Source of the DNA: Rhynchosporium graminicola
Taxonomy: Eukaryota > Ascomycota > Leotiomycetes > Helotiales > Ploettnerulaceae
Reading direction: 5' to 3'
Length of the DNA stretch: 64,000 bases
NCBI GenBank assembly: GCA_900074885.1
Contig: FJUW01000009.1
Location: 248,001 to 312,000, forward strand
In this document: piece after piece, positions 9,633 through 23,400 of the stretch
Numbering within the stretch: position 1 is the stretch's first letter
Layout: every line of letters starts with the position of its first letter
The notes under the pieces: model-generated
Told to the model about the DNA's origin: nothing
Seen by the model: the letters and a program-made list of their open reading frames with translations, nothing else
The model's database searches: none
Made by a program: the position numbers and the translations under genes

Positions 9633-12600
9633 AGATTCCGTGTCGGTTGGGAGGACAGTAGAGCAGAGTAGCGTCAAGTCAGAAGAGGTATCGATAGCTA
9701 GATGTGAAGATAAGCAAGTCGAAGTTTCCAAGTACATAGTAATCAGTACTCACTGTGTTCAATGCAAGAGAATGTAGATGCAGTGATTTGATGTTCATGC
9801 GACATGGGGGGACTGAGATGCACAAGTACTGAAATACACGATCGATACACTCGATACCCAAGGCTCGTATAGTTACTTTTAGTTTTGACGCGTAATCCTC
9901 ATCGTCCAGGAAGTACGGAGGTATAAGTATGCTCTAGCGATTAGGGTTATCACACCATGAGGAATTTGATGGAGAAATTTAGCCCCTTAGCGCTTTAATT
10001 TAATGCCCTGAAATGCCTGATTATGTGCAATCTTATGAAAAAAAGCTAGCAATCTGATTGTTGTCACCTAAACCTTCATCAAACTCAATCTTTACTCTAT
10101 CGTCTTCGATATTCAGTGGCTTCTCTGTATATTTTGTTGCCTTCCCTCTCTTCCTTCATATGGCCTCTGATTTAGGAAACTCTTATTCTCGGCATACTTA
10201 CAGTGGTGGTTTGGACTAGTTATTCTCGTTTCATAATACTCGGGTACTGCTCCCGGTCTACTGGAGAACAGTGGCAAGGGATTTTCCCTCATATTTACAA
10301 CACCTACTTCATCTTATTCGTCATTTTGGCTTTTTGATCTATCCGAAGTCAACTCCAAGTTACCTGTGTAAACTATGATATCCGATATACTATCCCCCAT
10401 CCTTGAATAAACGTTTCATTTGACGTCGTATAAAACAGAGGTGGGGAGAGGGAGGCATGATGGACGTTCAAGGACGAAAAATGTCCCAAAATCCTCAACG
10501 AGACACATTTTCGAAGTAGTCGTCGCAGCAGCTGCTCCTGAAATGAGCAGGACAGCCAAGGCAACACAGAACCGGTAAACTCAATGAGCAAGGATTGGGG
10601 AAGAGATCGAGGAGAGCACCCCTGACGACGTACCTAGCCGCCGGACTAGTTGTGGTACTTGTCAGCCCGGAAGCAGATAGTAGATGGGTTCTTTTGCCGT
10701 CGCTAACGATACCAAAATAGAAGAAGTAGAGTACAGTTCTCCACTGATTGGCTGAGGAGTAATACGAAAGTACCTCTAGCACACACTGGTAGAACAGCCG
10801 CTGTAATCGCCGTCTAGCACCACAGCCTTGCCCACCGCAGCGGTCTTTGCAAATGAACCGCGCTGCTGAGGGACTTCGGGTCGCGCTTCTGCCACCTGCA
10901 CACTGGACCTTTCCAAAACAAAACCTACTCGAGTACAGGACCCATCACATACGGAGGTGCCAGGGCTAACTTCGTAAAGTATGTCACCGCCTTGGGCAGA
11001 ACAAGGGAAATTTGATTATTTGAATGGTACTTCCGAAGTTCCCACCACGGTTGCTAGGGTATTCCCAGAGCCCTGGAACTTGGGTGTTTAGATTGCTGTG
11101 TTCAGGCTGCTGCACCCAAGCTCAGGCACGGAAATGTCGTCCAATGCCCTGTACCGAGTCACTCGATTGTGGATTAGGAGTCTTGCGAGCCGTCTTGAAA
11201 GTTGATTCCGTGGTATTCACTTCTGTCAATCTAAATACTGTAGTGTCCATTCTATTTTTCTACTTGTATTTCCTGGGCATTTGAAAGGCAATGAGAATTT
11301 GTAAAGTCATAGAGTTTGTTACCTGGTTAGTGCAAAGCGTCAGGCTCTAATCCATAGAAAGTACAGCATCAATTGACCACGATCGCGCTCCAGGGTGAGC
11401 AGTACCCAGAGCGAACCCATTCCCAGAAGAGAGGAGCCAAGGATTTTCTTTGCCTCAATAGACAGGTTGATGTCAAACGTTGGCTACATAATGCCCGTAG
11501 GAAAAGATGATCAGACGGAGGGATGAAGTGGCAGTGGTGGCCGCTCTGCATTAGCAAAATACAAAAATAAGCTCAGCAGGGCTGAAGTCCAAAATACCCG
11601 GCGTATAAAGATCAAACCGACTACTACTCGCGAGAATCATGCAACATAGGCATCTTATCCATAATCGCTGGCTTCAGGGTAAACCATGCTATCACAACGG
11701 GTAAAGTCTCGCTCGATGCTTGGAGTATCATAAAGTATATTGCAACCTCAAGCATGGCTGGTTAGAGAGTACAATACTGACTGAGCACGATAAAAATCGC
11801 GTTGCAAGTTCCCGGACTTAGGTGGTGCTAGCACTTTAGCGTCATCAAGCCACTCTGCCACTCGTCCCATCTGTTTTCCTCGCTTAATTGAATTATGGTT
11901 GCTCGCTAAGGGAATATCGGATCAAGAAACGACTAGTTCCGGCTGTAAAGTTGGATGCATAGATCACAAAAAGGTTGCCTAACTGTATGTCTTAATCATA
12001 TCGTCTGACCCGCTTCTCTTCCAGTACTTTTGAATGCTGTGATGGAGAGTTCCCTAACGAGAGAATGTGAAATGCTAAGCACCTACCTCTTCATTGGGAG
12101 TGGGGTATGCAACTAAGCTGGACACTCAGGTTGGTGCGAGTCCCCAACATGATTAGGCCCTTATAAACCGTCTGCGATGTTGCCAGAAGATTCGTCTCAA
12201 TGGTCGTGGGACTGGATCGAATGCTCCGATCCGTGAATCCGCCCCTGCTAAATCAGACCAAGGCTTTTACGTGGACGGTTTCCTCATTTCTGCTCCGTGA
12301 AAAAATATCTTGGCTTACGAATAAGCGTGTACTTCCAAGGCTCTAAATATAGGTAGCGAGATCAATTTGAGACTTTTGATATGAGTGTCTGGATGCTGCC
12401 GTTAGTATTGGCATATTGTCCCTTGAAGATGCTGCGAGGCACAAACAATATCATAACCTAGTCTTTCTGAGGCAATAAATCGGATCGTTTTTGATGCATA
12501 CTCGCAATCCAACAATACAATTCCGTAAGTTGCTGAGCCGTCCTTCCCGTTCACAAAACCTTTCGAGATCTGGGTATATGTCCGGTTTGAACATGCAGCG

Positions 12601-15106
12601 TGGGGAAATTTGAGGCCGCTTGAAAGGGAAAATATGCAGAAATTCTCCTTGTAAGGCTGGCCCGGCTCCTCAGATGACCAGTGCTAAGATTGGACGTTAG
12701 AAGGAACATACAAGTATGCAATAACACGAGGGCAGACATTAAAATCATACTGATACCTTGCTGGTTTTTGGGTTTCTGAACGGGATCCCCACGAAGCCGT
12801 CTCCCTGCTCTTGCATATGCCCTAGTAGATGTATGACCATCGTCGCAACGCAAACGTCGAAAAACACCTGCCCGATTCAATCTTACACTACTTGAGAGTC
12901 GACCCATGACGAATTCAGTGGCGTTTCTAAAGAAATGCCTGGTCCTCTCCTGGTAGCTCACATCCTTACCATTTGCAGGGTCCCACCAAATAAAGATATT
13001 AGGTGTTTCAGAACTTCATCTACCCGCTCCAGCATTTGAATCCTCCCGGCCCTCAATCAGCCTCATCTCCCGTGCACTTTGAGTTCTTTGAGGTTGCTTC
13101 ACATGGTTGCTGTCGTTCATCTTGTTGTGGTGGCTTGATCACTGCCCAGCAATGCTTGTCTCGAACATTACCTGGAAGTCAAAGCCTTCTTCCCGTCCAA
13201 CAAATGATTCCCAGGCCCAGTAACAAACAGGCTATGCGATAGCGAAGTGCGATGCGGCGGGAGTATCAAGGGGGTCAAAGACTTGCGCCTCCGCCTCGAT
13301 GGAAATAGTAACGCGTTAGTTTTTACGTAGAAAAGCGCGCCTATTCGGCTAGGTAGAACGTATCAAGCCGACCAACCACGAGCGGACCATCCACGAGCCG
13401 CTGCGGTCTGACCAAGCTCTCTGATGTTCAATGTCTGGCATATTGAGATAATCCGAGCTTTCAAAAATGCTGAGAGCTAAGGTAGATCATGGACAGGATA
13501 TAACTAAATGGAGAGTTGCCATGTTTGCCTGCGACAAGTCACACGCTGAGTGAGTCAAAGCCTCTGCATCAGCAGCTTACTGCGGCCTATAGGACGAGTA
13601 TCTTCATATGTTGAGGTCAGTACTTGCCGATCGAGTAATACAAACCTCAGAAAGTGAGGAATAAGAATACTTTTATTTGCTTTAGGCGCCAGATCTGCGT
13701 CAGAAAGTACCAATCGCAACATGGGGATCGAGCCACGGACGCTAAATGATCGATAACAGACGAGACTGAGAAGTATCTTGCTGAGCATGCATGCCATCAT
13801 CTGCTACTTTGAATGTTAGAATGTGCTGACTGGATACTGTTGGATTAATGGTCCATATTGTCCTCTCACTGCTTCCATACGTATTCCGGCTGCCAACATC
13901 GAAGGTCAACCCAGACTCAACATCTAGGATTAATGGCCTAAGAGGCCAAGTGCATGTATTTTGGATGGCCAGTGAATGTTCCGGGGACGAATTTATCTTC
14001 GGAAACGGTCTTTTCATAGGTAGAGATACAAGATCAACTGAGACAGTTTTAATCAAGAAGTGGCATTGGGACGGCAAGCTAGAATCGCCGTCTAAGTAGT
14101 TGAATAACTGATGCTCATTGAATCTTTGATAATCCTCTCAACTACATCTGGTAGGTATCGATCCACACTTTTGCTCCTCCAAAGAACTTTCGCTACATCG
14201 ATTAATCAGATCGACCGTCGAGTGAGGTTGTCTTCATTTGGCTACCTATTCAAGTAGGAAAGCAACGATGGAGCTTATACTAACTGTGTAATGTTCTCTG
14301 ACTATATATCAAGCTCGAGACAGACTCCTTCTACAGGACCTCTCATAATCGATCTACTATCCCGTCTCAAATTCAGAGATCAGTCTAAAGAAGAATTATC
14401 CCTGGACTCTCCCACTAGCCGTGCAAAAAACCTAGCCTTAGCCTTTACGGAAGAAAAGCCATCAAGATATTATGTGACTTCGAATTTCTGCTCAGGCAAT
14501 AAGTATCTGGAACATCTTCTTGAGTTCAAATCGAATTATAACCTTGACTTAGACCTGGCTGATTCTCCTTCACCAAATAACGCATTTGCCGTCTCCTGAA
14601 TAGAGCGTCACTAGGCGCTAAAGAGCATAGCGAATAAAATAGCTTGAGATGCGTATGCAAGACGTGGTACGGAATTTTCAGTATGTGCATTCATGCTCTG
14701 CTTATACATTCGAAGATGCCAAGTGAAGTTATAGGACAGAAAAGCGATGTAGTCTTCTGATTAAGATAAATTGTACATTTGTAACTGGAAGTAGAACTCT
14801 GAATTGGCCGCATATAAGATGTGTGCTAGCATTTCCTCCGGAATGATCAATACCTGCGCAAAGCTGTTCTTCGTCAATAGAAATGCTGTTCTGCTTTTTC
14901 GAACAAAATGATCTGGCCGTCCAAAAAAAACTGACCGAATGCTGGGTTTTCCATCCCCTCACCATTGTTTCACCGGTATCCCATGACTCCTAAATGACAT
15001 TCGACTCTACCTGTTCGGTGCCATAGCCATGCTCTGTCCTTGCTCCCAAAAACGCTCAGAAAACTCCACTGAAAATGTCATCAAGCTGTTAGATATCTGT
15101 CCGGTA
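9633..15106. other. 5.5-kb gene-poor region
   Basis: Only short, mutually overlapping open frames are present, for example 102 residues at 14291-14599 (+), 136 at 12551-12961 (-) and 111 at 13742-14077 (-). None shows a motif I recognise or joins convincingly by introns. No repeat ends were seen. It may hold decayed genes or promoters of the flanking genes. Confidence 0.45.
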
Positions 15107-18100
15107 TTAAAGTTTCCCATGGCGAGCTTTGAAAATAGAAACCTTGTCGTCGTAGAACAATATCTCCCGCAACCGAAGCCGGACGCTCGATCGTCCATCG
15201 TTAGACCCATCCCAAGAATCTGAGTCGGAGTTATCGTGATCTGACATCTCGGACTCCGTTTCATCCGGATCTACTCCCAGAGGAGCTCCGATCGCGGTCC
15301 CGTTGTCTTCTTCCTCTTCCTCTTCCTCATCGTCCTCATCTTCATCGCTGCCATCCTCATCTTCGTCCTCATCCTCCTCGTCTGTTTGTGTTCCCCCTGG
15401 CCCTCCATTCGCGGCACTGGAGTGACTATCTCCCGATCCATGGGCGTCGTCGTGGGAACGATTTTCCAGAATCTCGAAGCATTTGTGAGAAACTCCCATG
15501 TAGCAGAGCTCTACCTCCGGCCGCAGAACAATGACATCCACAACCTGCAGCGCGAGTTCTCGAGGATCAAAGGCTGGTGTGACATGGTCTGCGATGAAAG
15601 GAATGTTTAGGGATCGCAGATGAGGGATTTGAGGGAGGCGCTGAAGGAAATGATGCCAGTTCGTGTAGTCGATTGCAATGCTCAACTCTCGAAGACTACA
15701 CATTCTCCCAGAAGTGATGAAGTTCAGCACGTCACGATTTGGCACCCATGCCCTCCATCGCGAGCTGTCTGAAGGGCTTGTGACGGATCGTGGTACCCTA
15801 TCAGAACTATCTAACATCAGTCGCTTGAGACTTGCACGATGTCGCTTAAGTGGGCCTCGATAGATTGCGTCCTGGGAAAGGAATCAGTAAATGATAGAGA
15901 TCAAGTGCACTTTCCTTAGAAGCCTATGGGACTTACAATTGTTACGGCAACTGCTCCAAGTGGTCGCCTCCGATCTTGTAAGAAGAGCGTCTCGAGAGTA
16001 TTTGGTGCTAGGGTTTCCTTTAGGAAAGAAATTAGTGCTGGTGACGCGGCATCAGTGTGAATTCTCTTCAGATTGAGGTGATACTGCGTGCCGGCTGCGG
16101 ACTTTAAAGAATGCGAGCTGTTGATTGGGGTGGGCTGGAAATGTCGCCTCAGCATGACCCAAAGCCTATCATGCTGGGCACAATCGAGAATAGTCAAATT
16201 GGTCAGAACGGACCAGTCAAAGGCTTTCTGGAGAACTGTAATAGAAAGCGGAACTCGCTCCAACTCCAAGGTTTGCAGCTTCAAATTGCCATCTAGCCGC
16301 TCTCTTTCCGCGGGCTTACTTTCCGAGAAATGAGCTTGTTTTTGACTTTGAGTGTGCGAACGTCTTAATGGAGGTCCGGCGGTAACATCCGATGGAACAG
16401 CACTTGTATTTATGAGCGTGTTTTCGTCCGTCGCGGTTAGATCATGAGCTGATATCAGAGCAGTAAGTGAGTCCACATCGGATTGGGCGGAATCAACTTC
16501 GCCCGTTGATAGTTGAGGAGGGTGAAGGTCAAGGCCGTTACCATTGCTATGTGGTTGGCCGTCAAGATTGAAGGGCGATGAGAGGATAGCCCCACTAGAT
16601 TGAATGCTTTCCTTCCCTGTCCAGGTGACTTCAAGCGAATCTTGATCCGAATATCCAGGAGCGTATTGCGGCGAGACATCGATATCTTGTTGATTTAAAT
16701 CCAGAATTGCTGCATTTGCTGTCATTTGCGTCACCTCTTGAGGAATTGGGGTTGACGAGGCCATGGATGGGCTCCTATCTTTCTTCTGAGGCTTTACTTT
16801 CTGTTTCTTGCGAATATCGAATATCCTGCCAAGGAGAACACCTAAAACACCACCAAGCCTCCGTTCTCCTATGGTACTAGCACCAGGCCACTGTGCTTTG
16901 TGGTCAACTTGATGCAGATCGGCTCCATCCCATGCGAGGGCGAAATCTCTTTTGACTGCTTTCGCGGAGATACCCACCCTGAGTTCGCGCAGACGATCCT
17001 TTGACTTTGCTACAAGCACGCTCATTTCATCTAGATAATCAAGCTCATCGATGTCGAGGACCGACAGACTCTTCAGTGGTGGCAGCACACTAAGCGTGGG
17101 ATATTCCACTCGGCCTTGGGAGTATGTCAGGGGATACGAAGGCCCCTGGGAGCTGGGCATTGAGCCAGACGGTACCGTCCATCCCACAGAAGTGAGTTGG
17201 CTGTTCGCTAGCAGCTGTGGAGTAGTGCTGGGACCACCATTGGCACCCTGAGCTGGTACTGCGACGGTTGGATCCGAATTGTCGTGCCATCGTACCCATA
17301 CCCGCTCCAACCGACAGTCCTGATTTCCATCTCTGTTCTGCAGAGAGGATAGAGCAAGCCAAACGTCGCGCAGGACTCCAGTAGGCATATCCCAAACAAA
17401 AGTCTCGAGATGGATCATCCTGGCAACAGCCAGAGCAACCAGAGTTCCAAGCATCTTCCCGCTTTCTTTTGTGATTAGGTACTCTTGGACCCAGTCAGGC
17501 GGACCATTTCCAAGTGAAAACTTTCTGGTGAACTGTGGATATTGGTTGCCCAAACGTCGCTGACCCTGAGACCCAAGATTGTGCCCATGAGTACACTCTG
17601 TAGTATTTTCGGTGCCGCAGTTCATGCAAGCAAAGGATTGCGCTTTGCTATGGTCCGTAAAAATATCCCCCATACACAAAGTTGCCAAGCCGTAAGTCAA
17701 TGCATCTACACCAGTCCTCGGATCTGTAGTAGCTGCTGCATCTGGCCAGACGATATCAAAGCGGGAGTATATGTGAGGAATGGCCAGTCCGTGAAGGGCT
17801 GAATGTGTCAAGGCTAAAGCAGTTAAGTCGTTCGTATGGGTAACCTGGATGGGGGGTCAGCAGAGCCCTTCGACATATAGCCCTGCAAGTATCAGGGGAA
17901 AGAAGCAAGGCTTGAGTATGGACATTGGAGATCTAGCTTGCGCCTTACGCATTTGTAGAAATGGTCTTACTTCTTTGACGATTTCCTTCAGTACATCCAT
18001 CGGCAGATCTAGCAACCGCAAGGGGCCTTTCTTCTCTGCCACAGCTGTCCACTCTTGCTCCTTGTCTTTCAGCAGTTGTGATATCTTTGTCCTCATATCT

Positions 18101-18306
18101 ATCCCCGGATATTCCATGTTGTCGGAGGCTACAGACGCAGGTGTCCCCATCAGGTAGCTGTCTGAGTCGTCAGACACATCCACCGCCTTCATACCATTGG
18201 TAGCCTTGTACGCGGCCGACGTCTTTGGGATAGTAAGTAGATGGTCGTCAGGTTGTGATGCCGTATCGCTGGTTGAAAGGTCGGGGCTTGGAGTGTTGGC
18301 CGTCAT
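15107..18306 (-). CDS. large F-box domain protein with acidic C-terminal region
   Basis: Exons on the minus strand: 18306-17971, 17844-15937 and 15871-15107; 3009 nt, 1002 residues. An F-box spans about residues 95-145: LRLLDLPMDVLKEIVKE, continuing across intron 1 into THTNDLTALALTHSALHG. F-boxes bind Skp1 in SCF ubiquitin ligases. The remainder is leucine-rich with degenerate LRR-like stretches such as LKSLSVLDIDELDYLDEM and NLKLQTLELERVPLS, which could form the substrate arm. A long Ser/Gln-rich insert lies in the middle. A nearly pure Glu/Asp tract is at about residues 905-945, followed by a DSDSWDGSNDGRSS segment. A conserved-looking CMNCGTENTTEC cluster near residue 170 could bind a metal. 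Substrate is unknown. It is divergent from the Munc13-like gene across a 2.1-kb spacer. Confidence 0.85.
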
Positions 18307-20458
18307 GACCAGAGAGGTCGCTCCTAGATGAGCGTTGTTTCGAAGCTTGATCTTTCACTCTGCGCAGTTCGGACCCGAACACTCATTGCTTGGAGTTTAG
18401 CATACCATAGCCAGTAGGAAATTTGGGTGGAAAGATGAGAGTAAAATCGAAGGGTAAAAAGCCCTTGAAGATGTAGCGTGCGGTCGAGTAGATAGATTGA
18501 TGATCGTGTGAGGAAGTTGGCTAAGTACAGAGTACTCTGAAGTCACTGGTGCAGGTGGATTGGGGTTGACAGAGGTGGGTCTCGCTGGCTAGCCACCGCG
18601 CAGGGGTGCGGTTGCGCCTGTTGAGTTACCGCTTGGACGGTCACAGCGATCATTGAGAGATTCCCAGCTTTGATGGGGACCTAGCAAAAAGTCAACAACT
18701 GCTTGTGAGTGAAAGAGGAAAAGCATACCAAGTACTTTATTAAGTTTGAAGTGATAAGGGACCATTTGATCAAAATTGGTCCACCGGCTCAGATGCTGCC
18801 TCTTGCAAAGACTTTTCGTTAGTGACAGTAGTAGGCTCTCGACGTATTTCATTTATCAATATGTTAAAGATTGATTGAGTCACTTGTTAGTATCGGTCGG
18901 TTATTTGATTACAGTACTGTCATTCAAAAGTCGGAGCAATCTGCTCGTCGAGGGCCGACTTTGCAAGTCTCTATAGCTGGTGTAGCCAATGTATGCAATC
19001 ACACGTCCATGATACTAGCCATCTGCAAATCATATCTTCTAGCATAGATATGTCCAAAGATCTTTGCCGACCCATTCAAACCAATCTCATACATCTTGCA
19101 CAGTAAATAAAGTCTTGTCATCTTCTTTTCAGTACTGGCTTGTTCAGGAACATAATACTCACTTGAGATCCTGTTTCAGCATCTCCATATCCAGGGCTAC
19201 ATTCTCCTGGTTCTATATTGCAGCTCCGATAGTCTTGACTGAATCAGCACACCCGTCTAGCTTGTTTCGGCATGGAATATGCTTCTAGTGATCAACGCAA
19301 GTTGCTTGTGTATTGACTTTTCATCACATCCTTGGGGACTAGCGGTTCTCACTAATATGGGATCTATTTTCATCTCGTTTCTACTCTGCCTACAAAGCTA
19401 ACCTGAACGTCTAAGATTATAAAGATTATACCTGACTAAGCGGCTTATCGATCAGACCATTCTTGTGTTGCCAACTTTTGGGGTTGACAATCGAGGAAGT
19501 CATGTTGAAGCATCACTAAATAAAGTGCCAGATCTGGGATTGACCAAACGTGTGCGAATTGTCACTTAGTCCAAGTGGTAAAAGATTATACAAGCTCCAT
19601 ATACTAAGATGCGTCGCACGTGAAGAAATTCGCCGCCTCCAGTTGCAGCAATGAAGCATCTGTGCTTCACAACTCATAGTCTTAATATATACCTAGGGAC
19701 GAATAAAATCCATCGAATAAGCTACATTTGAATCCTCTGGTTCAAAAACAGTTGGGCCGACACGTGGTTGCACGCCAATCACGAATTTGAGAATTTAGGA
19801 GAAGTGAAAGCTGTATATCGTGGCCAAGGATAACAGTCAATTCGCCTTTTAAGGCCGTTTCTGCTACTTTCTCACTTACCTGGTACTGTAGCTCAGAAGT
19901 CCACCTGCTCCAAGTCGGTTCGCTATCTACCACTCATTACAAGTATTTCGATACTGGCTGGACAAAGATAAAACATCTTACAGGTCCTCATGTTTCGAAT
20001 GACCAAGAAACAATTCTCTCGGCATGATCCTCTCGCGTCTCTTCTCGCGGGGATTGATAATTTATCTCGAATGCCGACAACACGGATCTTCCCGCTCCGC
20101 ACTGTGACGCACTTGTATACTGTATCCCGACCAGGCCAGGTAGGTACTACGGCAGCCGACCCCTGGCTGGGATATTACAGAGTAAGGCTACCCAGGAGTA
20201 ACCCTCGCAGATACCCAGGTACAACCTGCTTCAGTTAGCAATCGCAGATTGATCGAATTTGACGACAGTCGATCATGAAATTTGCTCTGCTGTAAGGATA
20301 GAGCTGCACAATAGAAGGAAGTGCCTCCGAGCTATCATTCAAAGTCTTGGTGGCCGACCGACCAGAGCAGCTGGGCAACAACACTCTCAATCGTCCGTCA
20401 CAATACCTGTTGGCACCGCGGCCCCTCCGTTCGAAATCTCCAAGCCACCGACCGCAAC
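18307..20458. other. 2.15-kb divergent promoter region (F-box / Munc13-like)
   Basis: Intergenic between head-to-head genes. Only short spurious frames are present. No repeat or RNA gene was recognised. Confidence 0.55.
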
Positions 20459-23400
20459 ATGTCGTCCGCTTCATCGCGGCCACGGGTGAGCAGGCGTGTT
20501 ACCAGTATACAAAACGAGAATCGCATGTCACGAAACCCCTCCAGAATACGAGCCAAAGCCATCAGCTATAACGATGCATACACATTTGCTCTCAGGGTCG
20601 CATATCTCCACCACCTGCTCCAACCGAGACCAAAGAGGAAGCAATATGTAACGGCGCCTAAGCCAGTAAAGGCACGGAAGACTGTCCTGATCGGAGATCT
20701 GGTACAGGAGTTCTCTTTGATCAAAGATACCAAAAGTGCGAAATTCCCACATGGGTTCATGTCACCACTCGAGAGGCGAATGCAAGGAGTTCTGGTCAAT
20801 ACCGAAAGGCTGCCTGGATACAACGATGCCGCTGTAAAGCGGACCTTTGCTGAAGCCTATACAGCTTTCACGGAGGCAGGATTTCGAAGACGCATGGACA
20901 AGGAACGGCGGGTGGAAGATCTGGTTCTGATATTCTATTCCAATGCAACAAAAGCGCTGCAGAAGGGCAAAGCACCGGATGACGATTCATGGAAATTACT
21001 GGTCGATCGACACGTTGCTCTCTTTGTGAGGCTTATCAGTGCAACTTTGAAGGCCCAGGGGAACGACAAGGACAGACCCGAGCTTATGAGCCGGTTGGGA
21101 ACTCTGGAAAGCAAATTACTTACGAATGACCAAGATTTGTTCGTTGATACTGCCGACGGACCTGGTGGAACCAGTATTGAGGTTACAGTACCACTCAGTT
21201 ACGATGTGAAAGACATGCCAATGGTTCAAGTCGTGGCCAGGATATTCGGTTTAGCCCTTTCTCAGGTTCAGTCTGATATCGATACCAGTAAGACAATGTG
21301 GACAGAAGAAGCTGCTCTGGCCGATCTTAAGGCGTACCAGCATTGTTTGAATGCTAATACTAAACGCACCCTACGGAGAGATGATTTTGATCTTGAAGAA
21401 GCATATCAAGCATGGAAGAGAGCAGAAGGCCCATACCTCTCACACATGATGGCTGTCATTCTCCAAGCCAGGCCTGAACTTGTGAAATCATCAGGAGGCC
21501 CCAATAGGCCCTTAGCACCAGTCCGATCCTCATCTTCATCTCCAGCCGAGGACCAATCTTACTCGGACTTAGCCAGATCAATTGCAAGCCCGATCGAGTC
21601 AGGCTCTCCATATGGCTTTGACCAGCCCGTTGACATGAGCTCACTATCTTTAGAGGACGACAAACCTGGGCGACTGTTCCTTGAACAATCTACCTACACA
21701 TTCATTCCACCAGACCCTCGATCCTTCTACAGGTCAATTTTATCTCATGCAATGACATTCGATCAATTGCATGCCCCACAAGCCACGGACGGCCAGGTCG
21801 CTGCGCCGCCACTGTCGCGAATGACTACCGAGCTCCTGAATGAACTATGTGTGAGATGGCGAATTCCACAGTTTTCAAGACTTGTCCTGTTTCTCGATGT
21901 AGCTGCTCAAAAGTTCTTGGATCAAGAAATTGGGCTGGAAGAGCTCGATGCCTCCTTCGAGTTCGCTAAAAATCCACCATCGGAAAACAAAAGGTCCAGT
22001 ACATATTTACCTACCGCAGGCTTAAGTGCCTTCGATCAAAGCCAGTGGACTGTCCAGGACTTCGCTTTGTACCGACAGATTCTATCAACATTGAACGATG
22101 GGTTACTTCGCGATCTATATGATCTACTCCAGCATTGTTATGATTCTAAACCACCTTCCCCTGGCCCCGTCCTGCTCATACTCGAATGTCACATTCATAG
22201 CGATCCTTCATTTGACCTAGGCGCTGGCGAACTTGATGCCTACAAGGTACAGCTGGCAGATGGTCTTCGTACAAAAGCTGCGTCTGTCTACCGAGGCTAT
22301 CTGGAGGCCGAGGTACCTCAAAATCAAGAAGAGTGGCAGTTCTACCATGTTGTTCAACTTGGAAAGTGTGTCGTGAAGCTGTGCGAGCGGATTCAAAAGC
22401 GGTACAGGAAGAATCCAGACATCATGGGCGTTAACCCATTGACGATTCTGGTCGAAACTATGTTTCCTAGCTTCGAGAACGACGCTGGGGATCTCATCCA
22501 GCGAATTCTCCAGGTAGCTAAGACCAACAATTCCGAGGTTGATTTGCAAGATGGATTCGATCTCTACAAAGAATTGGTGGAGATTCGCCGGATTCACCAA
22601 GCAGCTCTCCCTGAACGCCCATTTGCATTCCATATCGAGGAGCTTTTGGCAGACTTTGTGTGGCGCTGGATACGGGTCTCCGAGTCAAAAATGGTCGAGC
22701 TTGTCGATGAAGCTATCAAACAGGACCAATTCCAAGTTCGATCCGATCACCCTGATCAATCCGCGACCGATGACGAGCGGCACAGTGTGTCTATTATCGA
22801 TATATTCCGTCTTTTCAACCAAACTGCGAATCAGATCTTCGAGCTGGAGTGGGATGATGATGTTCAATATGCCAAATTCATGACGGCGTTATCCAAGTCT
22901 TTCGGCATTGGTATAGCAAGGTATTGCGAAGTCCTCGAGCAGAGATTTGTCAAGGAGATGGACCGACTATCACCTGCTCAAGAAGCAGCTTTAGCACAAA
23001 CGAAGCAGGAGAAATGGATGCAGTTAGCGAAGGATGCGTGGAACAATAAGGAGAAAATCGAGCCTTTTCAATTCTACCCAGAGGTAATAGTCACTCTTGA
23101 TTTGATCGTTGCACGCTAACACTCAACCACAGTCATTCGTAAAGTTGAATAACATCGAGTATGCCATCCAACAGCTAGATGTGCTAGAGAAGACGATGAA
23201 TGTCGATGCTTGCGCGGATGTGTTGAATAAAATTGCCCCTCCGAAAGAGAAACAGAGGCGTCCTTCAAAGTATGTATTCACCATCAAGATCGTGGAAGCA
23301 GAAGAGCTCAAAGCATGCGACCCAAATGGTACCAGTGATCCATACGTTGTACTCGGTGATGAGTATCAGAAACGTCTTGCCAAGACACGAGTGGTAATGC

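Noticed and set aside
12551..12961. 136-codon minus-strand frame with an Arg-rich N-terminal part
   Set aside because: A donor-like site follows CAAG, but no second exon or motif could be found; left as a test candidate only.
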